Positions 17,977-26,319 of a stretch of DNA of 64,000 nucleotides are shown one piece after another. The DNA is taken from NCBI GenBank assembly GCA_964620915.1, contig CAZUKP010000002.1, positions 36,905 through 100,904 on the forward strand, written 5' to 3'. How positions within the stretch are numbered: the first letter of the stretch is position 1; each line of letters starts with the position of its first letter. This stretch comes from Hyphomicrobium_A sp964620915. Lineage in GTDB: Bacteria; Pseudomonadota; Alphaproteobacteria; Rhizobiales; Hyphomicrobiaceae. Below the pieces are notes generated by a model that saw only the letters and a program-made list of their open reading frames with translations, did no database searches and was not told the origin of the DNA. A program made the position numbers and the translations under genes.

Positions 17977-19353
17977 ATGCCCACCCAGATCCTGATGCCT
18001 GCCTTGTCGCCGACCATGGAGGAAGGAACGCTCGCCAAGTGGATGATCGAGGAGGGAGCTGCCGTCAAAGCCGGGGATGTCATTGCTGAAATCGAGACCG
18101 ATAAGGCGACGATGGAGGTTGAGGCAATCGACGATGGGACACTAAGCAAAATACTCGTTCCTGAGGGGACTGAGAACGTAAAGGTCAACACGCCCATCGC
18201 GGTGATCGATACCGGAGAAGAGGAAGAGGGGCCTGAAGTTCCAGATACGCGACCGGCAGAACCGGCAGCTTCGCCAGCTGTATCGTCGCAACCTGAAGCA
18301 AAAGGTCCGGTCGACAAAACACCTGATACGCCAGAGCCCCAGGCGTTAGCCGAGATCGCGCCTGGGACCGAGATGGCGATCGTGTCCATGCGCGAAGCTT
18401 TGCGCGACGCAATGGCCGAGGAGATGCGCCGCGACCCTGACGTGTTTTTGATGGGCGAAGAAGTGGCCGAGTACCACGGCGCTTACAAGGTCAGCCAAGG
18501 TCTCTTGGAGGAGTTTGGCGAGAGACGCGTCATCGACACGCCCATTACCGAGCAGGGATTTGCGGGTATTGGTGTCGGCGCATCCTTCGCGGGTCTGAAG
18601 CCGATTGTCGAGTTCATGACCTGGAATTTCGCCATGCAGGCCATCGATCAAATCATCAATTCGGCGGCCAAGACGCGCTATATGTCGGGCGGTCAAATGA
18701 GTGCACCGATCGTCTTTCGCGGTCCCAATGGTGCGGCCGCACGCGTCGCTGCGCAGCACAGCCAGTGCTACTCGGCTTGGTATGCGCACGTTCCTGGATT
18801 GAAGGTCATCGCGCCGTCGACTCCGGCCGATGCCAAAGGTCTGCTGAAGAGCGCGATCCGCGATCCCAACCCCGTCATTTGTCTGGAAAATGAGATCCTC
18901 TACGGCACGAGCGGTCCTGTGCCGAAACTGGACGACTGGCTCGTTCCGATCGGCAAGGCGCGTATTGCGCGCGAAGGTCGTGATGTCACAATCGTCTCAT
19001 TCTCACGGGGGGTGCACTACGCCCTCGAGGCTGCCGACGCCCTAGCCAAGGATGGTATCGAGGCGGAGATCGTCGATCTGCGCACGCTGCGCCCGCTGGA
19101 TCTGGAGACCGTGTTAAAGTCGGTTCGCAAGACAAATCGATTGGTCACGGTCGAGGAAGCCTGGCCGGTTTGCTCGGTGGGTTCGGAGATCTGCGCGCAG
19201 GTGGCGATTCAAGCCTTCGATGATCTCGACGCCCCGCCGGCTAAAATCACAGGTGCAGATGTGCCTATGCCCTATGCCGCAAACCTTGAAGCTTTGGCGC
19301 TCCCGCGTCCGGAACAAATTATCGCGGCGGTGAAAGGCGTGCTCTACGTGTGA
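17977..19353 (+). CDS. pdhB: Pyruvate dehydrogenase E1 beta subunit with N-terminal lipoyl domain
   Basis: A 458-residue protein in three parts: a lipoyl domain (about 1-78), a flexible Glu/Pro/Ala-rich linker (about 79-130), and the transketolase-like E1 beta domain (about 131-458). The lipoyl-lysine is K43 in IETDKATMEVE, within a standard hammerhead with PALSPTMEEGTL at the start. The E1 beta part shows GEEVAEYHGAYKVSQG, the ThDP-facing ITEQGFAGIGVGA and a C-terminal VEEAWPVCSVG. Lipoyl-bearing E1 beta is known in alphaproteobacteria (described for Zymomonas), but normally the partner E2 also has a lipoyl domain. Here it does not (see pdhC), so K43 may be the only acyl carrier of the complex. 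Confidence 0.97.
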   Translation: MPTQILMPALSPTMEEGTLAKWMIEEGAAVKAGDVIAEIETDKATMEVEAIDDGTLSKILVPEGTENVKVNTPIAVIDTGEEEEGPEVPDTRPAEPAASPAVSSQPEAKGPVDKTPDTPEPQALAEIAPGTEMAIVSMREALRDAMAEEMRRDPDVFLMGEEVAEYHGAYKVSQGLLEEFGERRVIDTPITEQGFAGIGVGASFAGLKPIVEFMTWNFAMQAIDQIINSAAKTRYMSGGQMSAPIVFRGPNGAAARVAAQHSQCYSAWYAHVPGLKVIAPSTPADAKGLLKSAIRDPNPVICLENEILYGTSGPVPKLDDWLVPIGKARIAREGRDVTIVSFSRGVHYALEAADALAKDGIEAEIVDLRTLRPLDLETVLKSVRKTNRLVTVEEAWPVCSVGSEICAQVAIQAFDDLDAPPAKITGADVPMPYAANLEALALPRPEQIIAAVKGVLYV

Positions 19354-19374
19354 GACAGAAAAGGAGGACGAGCC

Positions 19375-19692
19375 ATGGATGACGAATTGCCCATCGAGCT
19401 CGACCCGCCCGATGGCGTCGAAGATGCGGATATGGCGGTAGAGGTGTTGCGTGCGTGGATCGCAGATGGTGCACTCTTGGTCTCGCTGAACTCATCCGCC
19501 TTTGGCGATCATGTTGAGGATTGGGGCCGCTTGCTTGCGGAAGTCGGCCATCACATTGCCAAAGCCGCAGCCCTCAACGGCTACATGCTGGAGGAAGAGG
19601 CGCAGCAGACGTTGCGTGAGGCCGTAAAGATTGGGTTTGAGAAGGCATCGGACGACCTGTCGGGCAATCTCAAGGGTGAGACCAAGCATTAG
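19375..19692 (+). CDS. DUF5076-type small protein in the PDH operon
   Basis: A 105-residue acidic soluble protein starting at ATG 19375 after the ribosome-binding site AAAGGAGGACGAGCC. Its features (VEVLRAWIADGALLVSLN, then DHVEDWGRLLAEVGHHIAKA) resemble DUF5076 proteins, which I recall as neighbours of pdhB in alphaproteobacteria. Function unknown; position between E1 beta and E2 suggests an accessory or regulatory role in the PDH complex, which is inference. Spacings of 21 and 47 bp to its neighbours indicate one transcript. Confidence 0.8.
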   Translation: MDDELPIELDPPDGVEDADMAVEVLRAWIADGALLVSLNSSAFGDHVEDWGRLLAEVGHHIAKAAALNGYMLEEEAQQTLREAVKIGFEKASDDLSGNLKGETKH

Positions 19693-19739
19693 CGTCATGA
19701 GGCGCTCATAAGGCTGCCAAGGCACGTTCGGAAGCGATC

Positions 19740-20708
19740 ATGGAGCCAGCACCCGAGACCACACGCATACTTGCCTCACCGCTGGCGCGCCGCCTGGCAC
19801 GCCAAGCCGGGCTCGTTCTCGAGAGCTTGAGTGGGTCGGGACCGCGCGGCCGCATCATCAAGCGCGATATTGAGGCGGCGCTGCAGACCGGCGCGGGTGG
19901 TGCAACGTCGGCCGATGAGGTCGGAACGGCTGTGGCAACCGTTTCGCGCGGCCCTGCGGCCCCCGTTGCGGCTCTGTCTGACGACAAGATCCTGGCGATC
20001 TACGACAAGGGGACCTACGAGGTTGTCCCCCACGACAACATGCGCAAGATCATCGCCGAACGCCTGACACTGGCCGTTCAGACTATCCCCCACTTTTTCC
20101 TGTCAATCGATTGCCGGCTTGACGAGTTGTTGCGCGCGCGCGAGCGCATGAACGCTGCGGCGCCGACGGACGGACCGCGCGCCTACAAGCTCTCTGTCAA
20201 TGACTTCATCATCAAAGCGATGGCACTGGCACTTCAAGAGGTTCCGGAAGCCAACGCGACGTGGACGGACTCCGGCATGTTGCGCCACAAGTACTCCGAC
20301 GTAGGCGTCGCTGTTGCAGTCGACGGCGGCTTATTCACACCGGTCGTTCGGCATGCGGAGGCCAAGTCGCTCTCGGAAATTTCCAACGAAATGCGCGATC
20401 TTGCCGAGCGGGCACGCAATCGCCGTCTCGCCCCGCACGAATATCAGGGTGGAACAACTTCGATCTCAAATCTTGGCATGTACGGCATCAAGAGCTTCGA
20501 TGCGGTGATCAATCCGCCCCACGCGACCATTCTAGCCGTGGGCGCAGCCGATCGGCGGGCGGTTGTCGTCGATGACGCCATTGCGCCAGCGACCATGATG
20601 AATGTGACTCTGTCGTGTGACCATCGCGTCGTCGATGGTGCGACGGGAGCCGCGTTGCTCAGTGCCTTCAAAGTGTTCATCGAGGATCCCGTGCGCATGC
20701 TGATCTAG
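19740..20708 (+). CDS. pdhC: Dihydrolipoamide acetyltransferase (PDH E2) lacking a lipoyl domain
   Basis: A 322-residue E2 that starts directly with the peripheral-subunit-binding domain (residues about 11-48: ILASPLARRLARQAG ... GSGPRGRIIKRDI). A linker follows to about residue 90, then the CoA acetyltransferase domain with the active-site motif DHRVVDG (H295, D299). Usual E2 proteins exceed 400 residues because one or more lipoyl domains precede the binding domain; here none exists. The start is bounded: GGAAG lies six bases before ATG 19740, and an in-frame TAA lies 27 bp upstream, so no nearby N-terminal extension is possible. It should still build the core and bind E1/E3, taking acetyl groups from the E1 beta lipoyl arm. 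Confidence 0.95.
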   Translation: MEPAPETTRILASPLARRLARQAGLVLESLSGSGPRGRIIKRDIEAALQTGAGGATSADEVGTAVATVSRGPAAPVAALSDDKILAIYDKGTYEVVPHDNMRKIIAERLTLAVQTIPHFFLSIDCRLDELLRARERMNAAAPTDGPRAYKLSVNDFIIKAMALALQEVPEANATWTDSGMLRHKYSDVGVAVAVDGGLFTPVVRHAEAKSLSEISNEMRDLAERARNRRLAPHEYQGGTTSISNLGMYGIKSFDAVINPPHATILAVGAADRRAVVVDDAIAPATMMNVTLSCDHRVVDGATGAALLSAFKVFIEDPVRMLI

Positions 20709-20742
20709 GCGCCAGAAGTGGGCGAACCTGGCTGGCGCGAAG

Positions 20743-20841
20743 TCACGCGAGCAGCCATTCCAGAAATGTGTTGCCAATGAACCACTGGTTGTAGGTTTCC
20801 ACCGAGAAGTGCCCCGAATTAGCGCAATTCGAGCCTAACAT
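20743..20841 (-). other. 32-codon ORF, possible 3' remnant of a lost gene
   Basis: In the 232-bp gap after pdhC the minus strand encodes 32 residues (ATG at 20841, TGA at 20743) with a protein-like, aromatic-rich tail (GHFSVETYNQWFIGN...EWLLA). There is a stop 24 bp upstream in frame. It reads like the C-terminus of a larger protein. Some relatives, as I recall, carry a hydrolase gene at this place, so a decayed remnant is possible. No good ribosome-binding site was seen, and chance cannot be excluded. Confidence 0.25.
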
Positions 20842-20940
20842 AAGCTGGCGAACTTGCCGCTTTCACGGGGCGAGACTAGAAGCGGCTAGATCAGCGTGGG
20901 CGTAAAGGAAAAGAACAACTCATTACGGGGAGTACCCGAG

Positions 20941-21414
20941 ATGACGACTCGCTCCGCATTTGCCGCTGCGACGATTTCGGTATCAATGCTAATTACTGGT
21001 TGCGCGCAGGATGGCTCACTGACGACCGGGTCTATATCGACCTCCTCGATCGATCCCAAGGTCGCTGGCAAGATTGACCCGGCCTGCGGCACGCTGGCGT
21101 TGCAGATCGACACATTGAACAAAGACGGTGTGCCGGAGAAAGTCACGAAGGCGGCCGCGAAAAAATACAAGATGAAAGCAGCCGACCTTTCGAAAGCTGA
21201 TGAACTCAACAAAGCGAATGCGGAATTCCGCGCAAAGTGTTCAGCCCTGCCTATGCTAAAAGAACCGACAACGGCGACGGCGGGGAAACCAGAGAGCACA
21301 GCTAAGAGTACAAAGACGGCGGCGGCCAAACAGCCACCGGTGCCGGCGAAGAAGACAGTAGCTGCGGCAGCTGCCACCCCGCCGACATCCGCCACGCCAT
21401 CGCCACAACCCTGA
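20941..21414 (+). CDS. Lipoprotein of unknown function (longer of a related pair)
   Basis: 157 residues from ATG 20941 (ACGGGGAG upstream). The signal ends in the lipobox LITGC, giving lipid-modified C21. The mature part has a core of about 52 residues bounded by two cysteines (C-x50-C, containing TLNKDGVPEKV and KADELNK), then a Lys/Ala/Pro/Thr-rich low-complexity tail of about 60 residues that could cross to or bind the cell wall. The core is the same length as, and similar to, the core of the lipoprotein encoded 213 bp downstream. Unknown family; location between PDH E2 and E3 genes is notable. Confidence 0.78.
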   Translation: MTTRSAFAAATISVSMLITGCAQDGSLTTGSISTSSIDPKVAGKIDPACGTLALQIDTLNKDGVPEKVTKAAAKKYKMKAADLSKADELNKANAEFRAKCSALPMLKEPTTATAGKPESTAKSTKTAAAKQPPVPAKKTVAAAAATPPTSATPSPQP

Positions 21415-21627
21415 GGCATCTGGTCAACCTCACGCAGTGAGCGCGACGCGGTCCGTCCGGATCGTATTGCGCGGAATGCCTGCCGATGAGGAACGAAAAG
21501 CACTTGGGGGAATGCGCAGCGGAGCCTGCGCGACGAGTTCATTCCTCTAACCGCGAACTAGTGCTTGCGCTTGTCGGACCGCTGTGGTGAAGAGGCGAGG
21601 GGTTTTCTCTCTGGCACGCGGAGGGTT

Positions 21628-21930
21628 ATGGTGTCGACGACGGCTTCGAAGGCGCGCGCCTTCAGCTATCTTGCGAGCGGTCTGCTCGCGGTTCTTCTCG
21701 CTGGCTGCGCCGCTGACGGCGGAGCGCCTCCCGCTTTGAGTGGCGGTCAGACATGCAAGTCGATTTTTGCTGAGTTGACCCGGCTCGACAAAGAGGGCGT
21801 GGAAAACATTATCCAACGGCAGACGGCCGGACAGAAACTTCCGACGGCACAGAAGGCCAAGGCCGATCTCTATAACAAACTCCTGAACGAATATTTGGGC
21901 GCGCGTTGCCACGAGAATAAGTCGACTTAA
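21628..21930 (+). CDS. Small lipoprotein related to the upstream one
   Basis: A 100-residue protein with signal YLASGLLAVLLAGC; C27 is the lipidated Cys. The mature core is again C-x50-C (RLDKEGVENII, KADLYNK, GARC), matching the upstream lipoprotein in spacing and in the motif L-x-K-[DE]-G-V, but it lacks the low-complexity tail. GGAGGG at 21620-21625 is two bases from the ATG and five from the GTG at 21631, so the start may be either. No function recognised. Confidence 0.75.
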   Translation: MVSTTASKARAFSYLASGLLAVLLAGCAADGGAPPALSGGQTCKSIFAELTRLDKEGVENIIQRQTAGQKLPTAQKAKADLYNKLLNEYLGARCHENKST

Positions 21931-22043
21931 GCGCGTCATTGCTGGTTTGTTGGCGCCAAATCGGTTTCAATATTCAAAGGAACCACTGGGCCCAGGCTCT
22001 GAGCAGCGCCAGGACCCTCGCTGCATAGAGGGGGCCGGTGGCA

Positions 22044-23504
22044 ATGACTGGCCGCGGCTACGACATTATCGTCCTCGGAGGTGGACCCGGCGGTTATGTC
22101 GCTGCGATCCGTGCCGCCCAACTTGGCTTTCGCACGGCCGTCGTAGAGCGCGCCCACTTGGGCGGGATTTGTCTCAACTGGGGCTGCATCCCGACAAAGG
22201 CGCTGTTGTGGTCCGCCCAAGTCCGCAAAGAGGTCGGCCGCGCGGACGCGTTCGGGATTGCCATCGGCTCTGCACCGAAAATAGATATCGGCAAGATCGT
22301 TGAACGTTCGCGCAAGGTTGCGGGCGAACTCAACACGGGCGTCGGCTTCCTATTGAAAAAGAACGGGGTCGACGTGATTTGGGGCGAAGCCCGCTTTGCA
22401 GCCCCGTGGGAACTCGTTGTCACCGCACCGGACGCCATAGAGGCCGAGCGCAACCTCGGCCCGCCAAAAGGCGCCCTCGGCCCAGCAACCTACCGAGCTG
22501 ATCACGTCATCATCGCTACGGGCGCCCGTCCACGGGTCGTGCCCGGACTTGAACCCGACGGTCGTCTCGTGTGGACCTATTTCGAGGCGATGGTCCCGCC
22601 CAGACTGCCGAAATCGCTGTTGATCATCGGCTCCGGCGCTATCGGGATTGAATTCGCGTCTTTTTATCGTGCCCTGGGCGCTGACGTCACAGTGGTCGAA
22701 ATCCTGCCGCACATCTTGCCGGCGGAGGACCGGGAGATTGGTGGCATCGCGCGCTCGTTGCTTGAGAAGCAGGGCGTCCGAATTCTAACGGGTTCGAAGG
22801 TCATCGCGTTGAAGAAGGGCGATGATCAGGTAACAGCCACGATCGATACTGGAGCAGACAAGCACGAGACCATCAAAACGCATCGGGTCATCTCTGCCGT
22901 CGGTGTCACAGCCAACGTCGAAGGCCTCGGGTTGGAGACCATCGGCGTCAAACTTTCCAACGGAATGATCGAGGCCGACGGCATGGGACGCACCAACGTC
23001 AAAGGCGTTTATGCCATCGGCGATGTGGCAGGTCCCCCGCTGCTTGCCCACAAGGCAGAGCATGAAGGCGTGATATGTGTTGAAGCTATCAAAGGTCTAG
23101 ACGTTCACGCCCTCGACAAATTGCGGGTCCCCAGCTGCACCTATAGCGATCCGCAGATTGCGTCCGTCGGCCTCAATGAAGAACAGGCAAAATCGTCGGG
23201 CCACAAACTACGGGTTGGCCGCTTTCCATTTCGCGCCAACGGCAAGGCGCTCGCCATGGGTGAGCGCGATGGCCTCGTGAAGACAATCTTCGACGGCGAT
23301 ACCGGCGAGCTTATAGGTGCTCATATGATCGGTGCGGAAGTGACGGAGCTTATTCAGGGCTTCGTCATTGCCATGCAACTTGAAGCAACTGAGGAGGATC
23401 TGATGCGCACGGTCTTCCCCCACCCCACGCTCTCAGAGATGATGCACGAAAGCGCGTTGGCCGCCTTTGGCCGCGCCATCCACATTCCGCCCGCGGGGAA
23501 ATAA
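22044..23504 (+). CDS. lpd: Dihydrolipoamide dehydrogenase (E3)
   Basis: FAD-dependent reoxidation of dihydrolipoamide, passing electrons to NAD+. About 486 residues: N-terminal FAD motif VLGGGPGGYVAAIRAAQLG, redox disulfide in GGICLNWGCIPTKAL (C-x4-C), a second dinucleotide-binding GSGAIGIEFASFYRALGA, and the C-terminal interface motif FPHPTLSEMMHE with the catalytic His. No lipoyl domain is attached. ATG 22044 is favoured since AGAGGGGG lies nine bases upstream; GTG 22038 is possible. It serves PDH here and possibly other 2-oxo-acid complexes. Confidence 0.97.
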   Translation: MTGRGYDIIVLGGGPGGYVAAIRAAQLGFRTAVVERAHLGGICLNWGCIPTKALLWSAQVRKEVGRADAFGIAIGSAPKIDIGKIVERSRKVAGELNTGVGFLLKKNGVDVIWGEARFAAPWELVVTAPDAIEAERNLGPPKGALGPATYRADHVIIATGARPRVVPGLEPDGRLVWTYFEAMVPPRLPKSLLIIGSGAIGIEFASFYRALGADVTVVEILPHILPAEDREIGGIARSLLEKQGVRILTGSKVIALKKGDDQVTATIDTGADKHETIKTHRVISAVGVTANVEGLGLETIGVKLSNGMIEADGMGRTNVKGVYAIGDVAGPPLLAHKAEHEGVICVEAIKGLDVHALDKLRVPSCTYSDPQIASVGLNEEQAKSSGHKLRVGRFPFRANGKALAMGERDGLVKTIFDGDTGELIGAHMIGAEVTELIQGFVIAMQLEATEEDLMRTVFPHPTLSEMMHESALAAFGRAIHIPPAGK

Positions 23505-23586
23505 TACACTTACTTCATGAGACTCGGCCCGCGCCCCAGATCAGTGTATGCGTACCCAGAGTGTCCACCTAGGAGGAGGCAAGCCC

Positions 23587-23844
23587 ATGAGCAGTCAAAC
23601 GCGCGCAATTCTAATTTTCGCGCTTATCGGTATTGTTGCTGGGTTCATTGCGTCGCTTATCGTCGGCGGCGGCGGTGGTCTGCTGAGCTACTTGATCAGC
23701 GGTGTTATCGGCGCGTTTGTCGGCGGTTATCTTTTTGATGCACTGAACATCAATCTGGGTATTCAAAACCGCCTTGTGTCACAGATCGTCACCGCCACGG
23801 TTGGGGCGATCATTGTTGTAATCCTTGCGCGCATTATCGTGTGA
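23587..23844 (+). CDS. GlsB/YeaQ/YmgE-family small membrane protein
   Basis: An 85-residue, very hydrophobic protein with three helices rich in Gly (GIVAGFIASLIVGGGGG, then GVIGAFVGGYLFDAL, then a C-terminal VGAIIVVILARIIV). This pattern is that of the transglycosylase-associated/GlsB stress-response family, whose molecular role is not settled. The start at 23587 follows GGAGGAGG. It lies between lpd and lipA. Confidence 0.85.
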   Translation: MSSQTRAILIFALIGIVAGFIASLIVGGGGGLLSYLISGVIGAFVGGYLFDALNINLGIQNRLVSQIVTATVGAIIVVILARIIV

Positions 23845-23952
23845 GGGATGCGCGGTGCGGCGGTTCATCTTGACGTCGTGCTGCGCCGTGCGAACTTGAT
23901 CCGCACTCAGTCGTCTCCATCTTAGGAGCGGGGATCATCGACCCTTGGAGCA

Positions 23953-24903
23953 GTGAGCGTGACGGTATCAGCAAGGGCAAACACGCAAGATGTGAAGGCT
24001 GTCGGCGAAGATGGCCTTGCACACCGCCTGCGTCCGGTAAAGCCGAGCTGGATTCGCGTGCGCGCGCCCGGTTCACCGGCGCACAATGAGACCGCCCGCA
24101 TCGTTCGGGAAAACGCCCTCCACACGGTTTGCGAAGAAGCCGCGTGTCCGAATATCGGCGAGTGCTGGAGCAAGGGGCACGCCACGTTCATGATCATGGG
24201 CGATACGTGCACGCGTGCATGTGCATTCTGCAACGTCCGCACAGGGCTGCCGAAGCCCCTTGATCCTGATGAACCACAACGTGTTGCACGCGCGGTTGGC
24301 GAGCTTGGACTTTCTCACGTCGTCGTCACGTCTGTTGATCGCGATGATCTTGCCGATGGCGGTGCGGCACACTTCGCGCAGGTCATTTCTGCCATTCGGA
24401 AAGTGTCGCCAAAAACGACCATCGAGGTGCTCACGCCCGACTTTTTGCGCAAAGAGGACGCACTCGAGCCGATCGTGAAAGCTGACCCCGACGTCTTCAA
24501 TCACAACCTCGAAACGGTGCCGCGGCTCTATCTGTCCATTCGTCCAGGAGCGCGCTATTTCCACTCCCTGCGTTTACTGCAACGCGCCAAAGAGATTGCG
24601 CCGCGGCTCTTCACCAAGTCGGGCATCATGGTTGGACTGGGTGAAACCCGCGAAGAGGTGATGCAAGTCATGGACGACTTGCGCATTGCTGGCGTCGACT
24701 TTCTCACCATTGGACAGTATCTGCAGCCAAGCCCGCGCCACGCGCCGGTCGATCGATTTATCCCGCCCGATGAATTCGGCTCCTTGGGTCGTATCGCAAG
24801 GGCCAAGGGCTTCCTGCTTGTAGCCGCTAGCCCGCTAACGCGGTCCTCCTACCATGCTGGCGAAGACTTTGCGCGCCTCAAAGCGGCACGCACGTTGGCA
24901 TGA
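23953..24903 (+). CDS. lipA: Lipoyl synthase
   Basis: Radical SAM enzyme inserting two sulfurs into protein-bound octanoyl groups. It has 316 residues and begins with GTG after TTGGAG. Both iron-sulfur clusters are evident: the auxiliary cluster cysteines in CEEAACPNIGEC, the radical SAM CxxxCxxC in CTRACAFC, and the C-terminal cluster-ligand motif RSSYHAGE. It lies close to the PDH genes whose E1 beta lipoyl domain is a predicted substrate. Secure. Confidence 0.97.
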   Translation: MSVTVSARANTQDVKAVGEDGLAHRLRPVKPSWIRVRAPGSPAHNETARIVRENALHTVCEEAACPNIGECWSKGHATFMIMGDTCTRACAFCNVRTGLPKPLDPDEPQRVARAVGELGLSHVVVTSVDRDDLADGGAAHFAQVISAIRKVSPKTTIEVLTPDFLRKEDALEPIVKADPDVFNHNLETVPRLYLSIRPGARYFHSLRLLQRAKEIAPRLFTKSGIMVGLGETREEVMQVMDDLRIAGVDFLTIGQYLQPSPRHAPVDRFIPPDEFGSLGRIARAKGFLLVAASPLTRSSYHAGEDFARLKAARTLA

Positions 24904-24921
24904 GCCGGGAAGGGGAACCCG

Positions 24922-25407
24922 TTGCCTAGGTTCGAGACGTCGAGGCGCGTTCCCTTTAGCGCCGATCAAATGTTCGCTGTCGTAGCGGACATCGAGTGCT
25001 ATCCCGAGTTCCTGCCATTGTGCGAAGGGCTCGTCGTGCATTCGCGTGAACAGAGCGGGACAACAACCAAACTCATTGCAACAATGAGCATCGGCTACAA
25101 AGCCATCCGCGAAAACTTCAAGAGCCGCGTTACGTTGAAACCGCAACAACACCAGATCGTTGTCAGTTACCTCGACGGGCCCTTTGAGCACCTTGAGAAC
25201 CAATGGACCTTCCGTGATATCGGGAACGGTTCAGAGGTGAGCTTCTTTATTGATTATGCGTTCGCCTCGCGCATGCTGGGCATGCTCATGGGGGCTGTGT
25301 TCGACAAGGCGGTCCGCAAATATGCCGACGCCTTCGAAGATCGTGCGCGCCATCTTTATGGGCGTGTGGCCGCAAATACGGAACCTGGCGGCGCCAGAAA
25401 CGCGTGA
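24922..25407 (+). CDS. RatA/COQ10-type START-domain protein
   Basis: A 161-residue member of the polyketide-cyclase/START superfamily, typified by mitochondrial Coq10 and E. coli RatA. Landmarks are FSADQMFAVVADIECYPEFLPLC, then DGPFEHLENQWTF, and a C-terminal amphipathic helix ending VFDKAVRKYADAFEDRA. Family members bind ubiquinone-like lipids; toxin activity has been proposed for RatA, but a ubiquinone-chaperone role is more likely for this alphaproteobacterial form (inference). It probably starts at TTG 24922, after AAGGGGAAC. It sits 18 bp after lipA, convergent with the pentapeptide gene. Confidence 0.88.
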   Translation: MPRFETSRRVPFSADQMFAVVADIECYPEFLPLCEGLVVHSREQSGTTTKLIATMSIGYKAIRENFKSRVTLKPQQHQIVVSYLDGPFEHLENQWTFRDIGNGSEVSFFIDYAFASRMLGMLMGAVFDKAVRKYADAFEDRARHLYGRVAANTEPGGARNA

Positions 25408-25430
25408 GCTCCGCAGCAAACGAATTGGTG

Positions 25431-26234
25431 CTATCGAATTATTTTCTCTGTGTTGCGCGCGCTGGTCAGACCGATGATGGCATCAAGTCCGCGCGCACCC
25501 GTCAGGATCGTGCCATCCAGGTCAGCCTTGGAAAGGTCGGCGCCTGTCAGATCGGCGCCGGTGAGATCGGCACCTGACAGATCGGCATTCGTAAGCACGG
25601 CGCCCGATAGGTTGGCACCGCGTAGGTTGGAATAGGCGAGAAGGGCGTAGTTGAGATTCGCGTCCTTCAAATTGGCGGTCGACAGATCCGCACCGACCAG
25701 CTCGGTCCGCCAGATCTCTTCGATGAACCCGGTCTGATTAAACGGCGCAAACGTAGCACCTGTGAGATTCGCCCCTCTAAGGTTGGCCCGATTGAACTGC
25801 CCGAACATTCTGGCTCCGCGCAAATCCGCACCCGCAAAGCTCGAGGCTTCATTTGCCGGGGGCGAAAGTGAAGAGAATGCGGACGGACGCAAGAGACTGG
25901 CGCCGGCGAGATTGGCTCCATCGAAGCGCACGCCAATCATTGTGATGCGGTCGAGACGCGCTGCACTCAGATCCACACCTGAAAGATCAGCGCCGGTCAG
26001 ATCCGCGCCAAACAGATTGCTGCCGCTCAAGCGTGCCCGCTTAAAATCGAGACCGCTCATGTCGAGATTGCGCAGATCCATGTCACGGAAATCAAGCGGC
26101 TGGCCAGGATCGGCACGAAAGAGCTGCTCGGTGAGCTGACGCGCCGTAAGATCGGTCGCACCAGCAGATACAGTGGAGCTAGCGATCAAAGCCACGGCAA
26201 GCAGCGCTCTTCTACAAAGCGGGCAATACCTCAT
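25431..26234 (-). CDS. Exported pentapeptide-repeat protein
   Basis: A 267-residue protein. Residues 1-26 are a signal peptide (RRALLAVALIASSTVSAGA), and the rest is almost entirely tandem A(D/N)LxG-type pentapeptides expected to form a right-handed quadrilateral beta-helix. Repeats occur from about residue 50 to the C-terminus, broken by a short loop (SSLSPPANEASSF) and an insertion (APFNQTGFIEEIWRTEL). An N-terminal LTARQLTEQLFRADPGQPLDF precedes them. Substrate or partner unknown. Start 26234 chosen because it begins the signal peptide. Confidence 0.88.
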   Translation of the reverse strand: MRYCPLCRRALLAVALIASSTVSAGATDLTARQLTEQLFRADPGQPLDFRDMDLRNLDMSGLDFKRARLSGSNLFGADLTGADLSGVDLSAARLDRITMIGVRFDGANLAGASLLRPSAFSSLSPPANEASSFAGADLRGARMFGQFNRANLRGANLTGATFAPFNQTGFIEEIWRTELVGADLSTANLKDANLNYALLAYSNLRGANLSGAVLTNADLSGADLTGADLTGADLSKADLDGTILTGARGLDAIIGLTSARNTEKIIR

Positions 26235-26319
26235 CGGCGCGGTTACTCCACACAAAGGCCCAGTGCGGGCGGAATGGATATCTATATTGGTGCGGCTTGG
26301 CCCGGCTGCCAATCAAAGA

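Noticed and set aside
24922..25407. RatA toxin of a toxin-antitoxin pair
   Set aside because: No antitoxin partner gene adjacent; START/COQ10 ubiquinone-binding role is more likely.
25431..26234. Regular 15-bp periodicity that might suggest a DNA repeat array or CRISPR
   Set aside because: It is explained by codons for tandem A(D/N)LxG pentapeptides.
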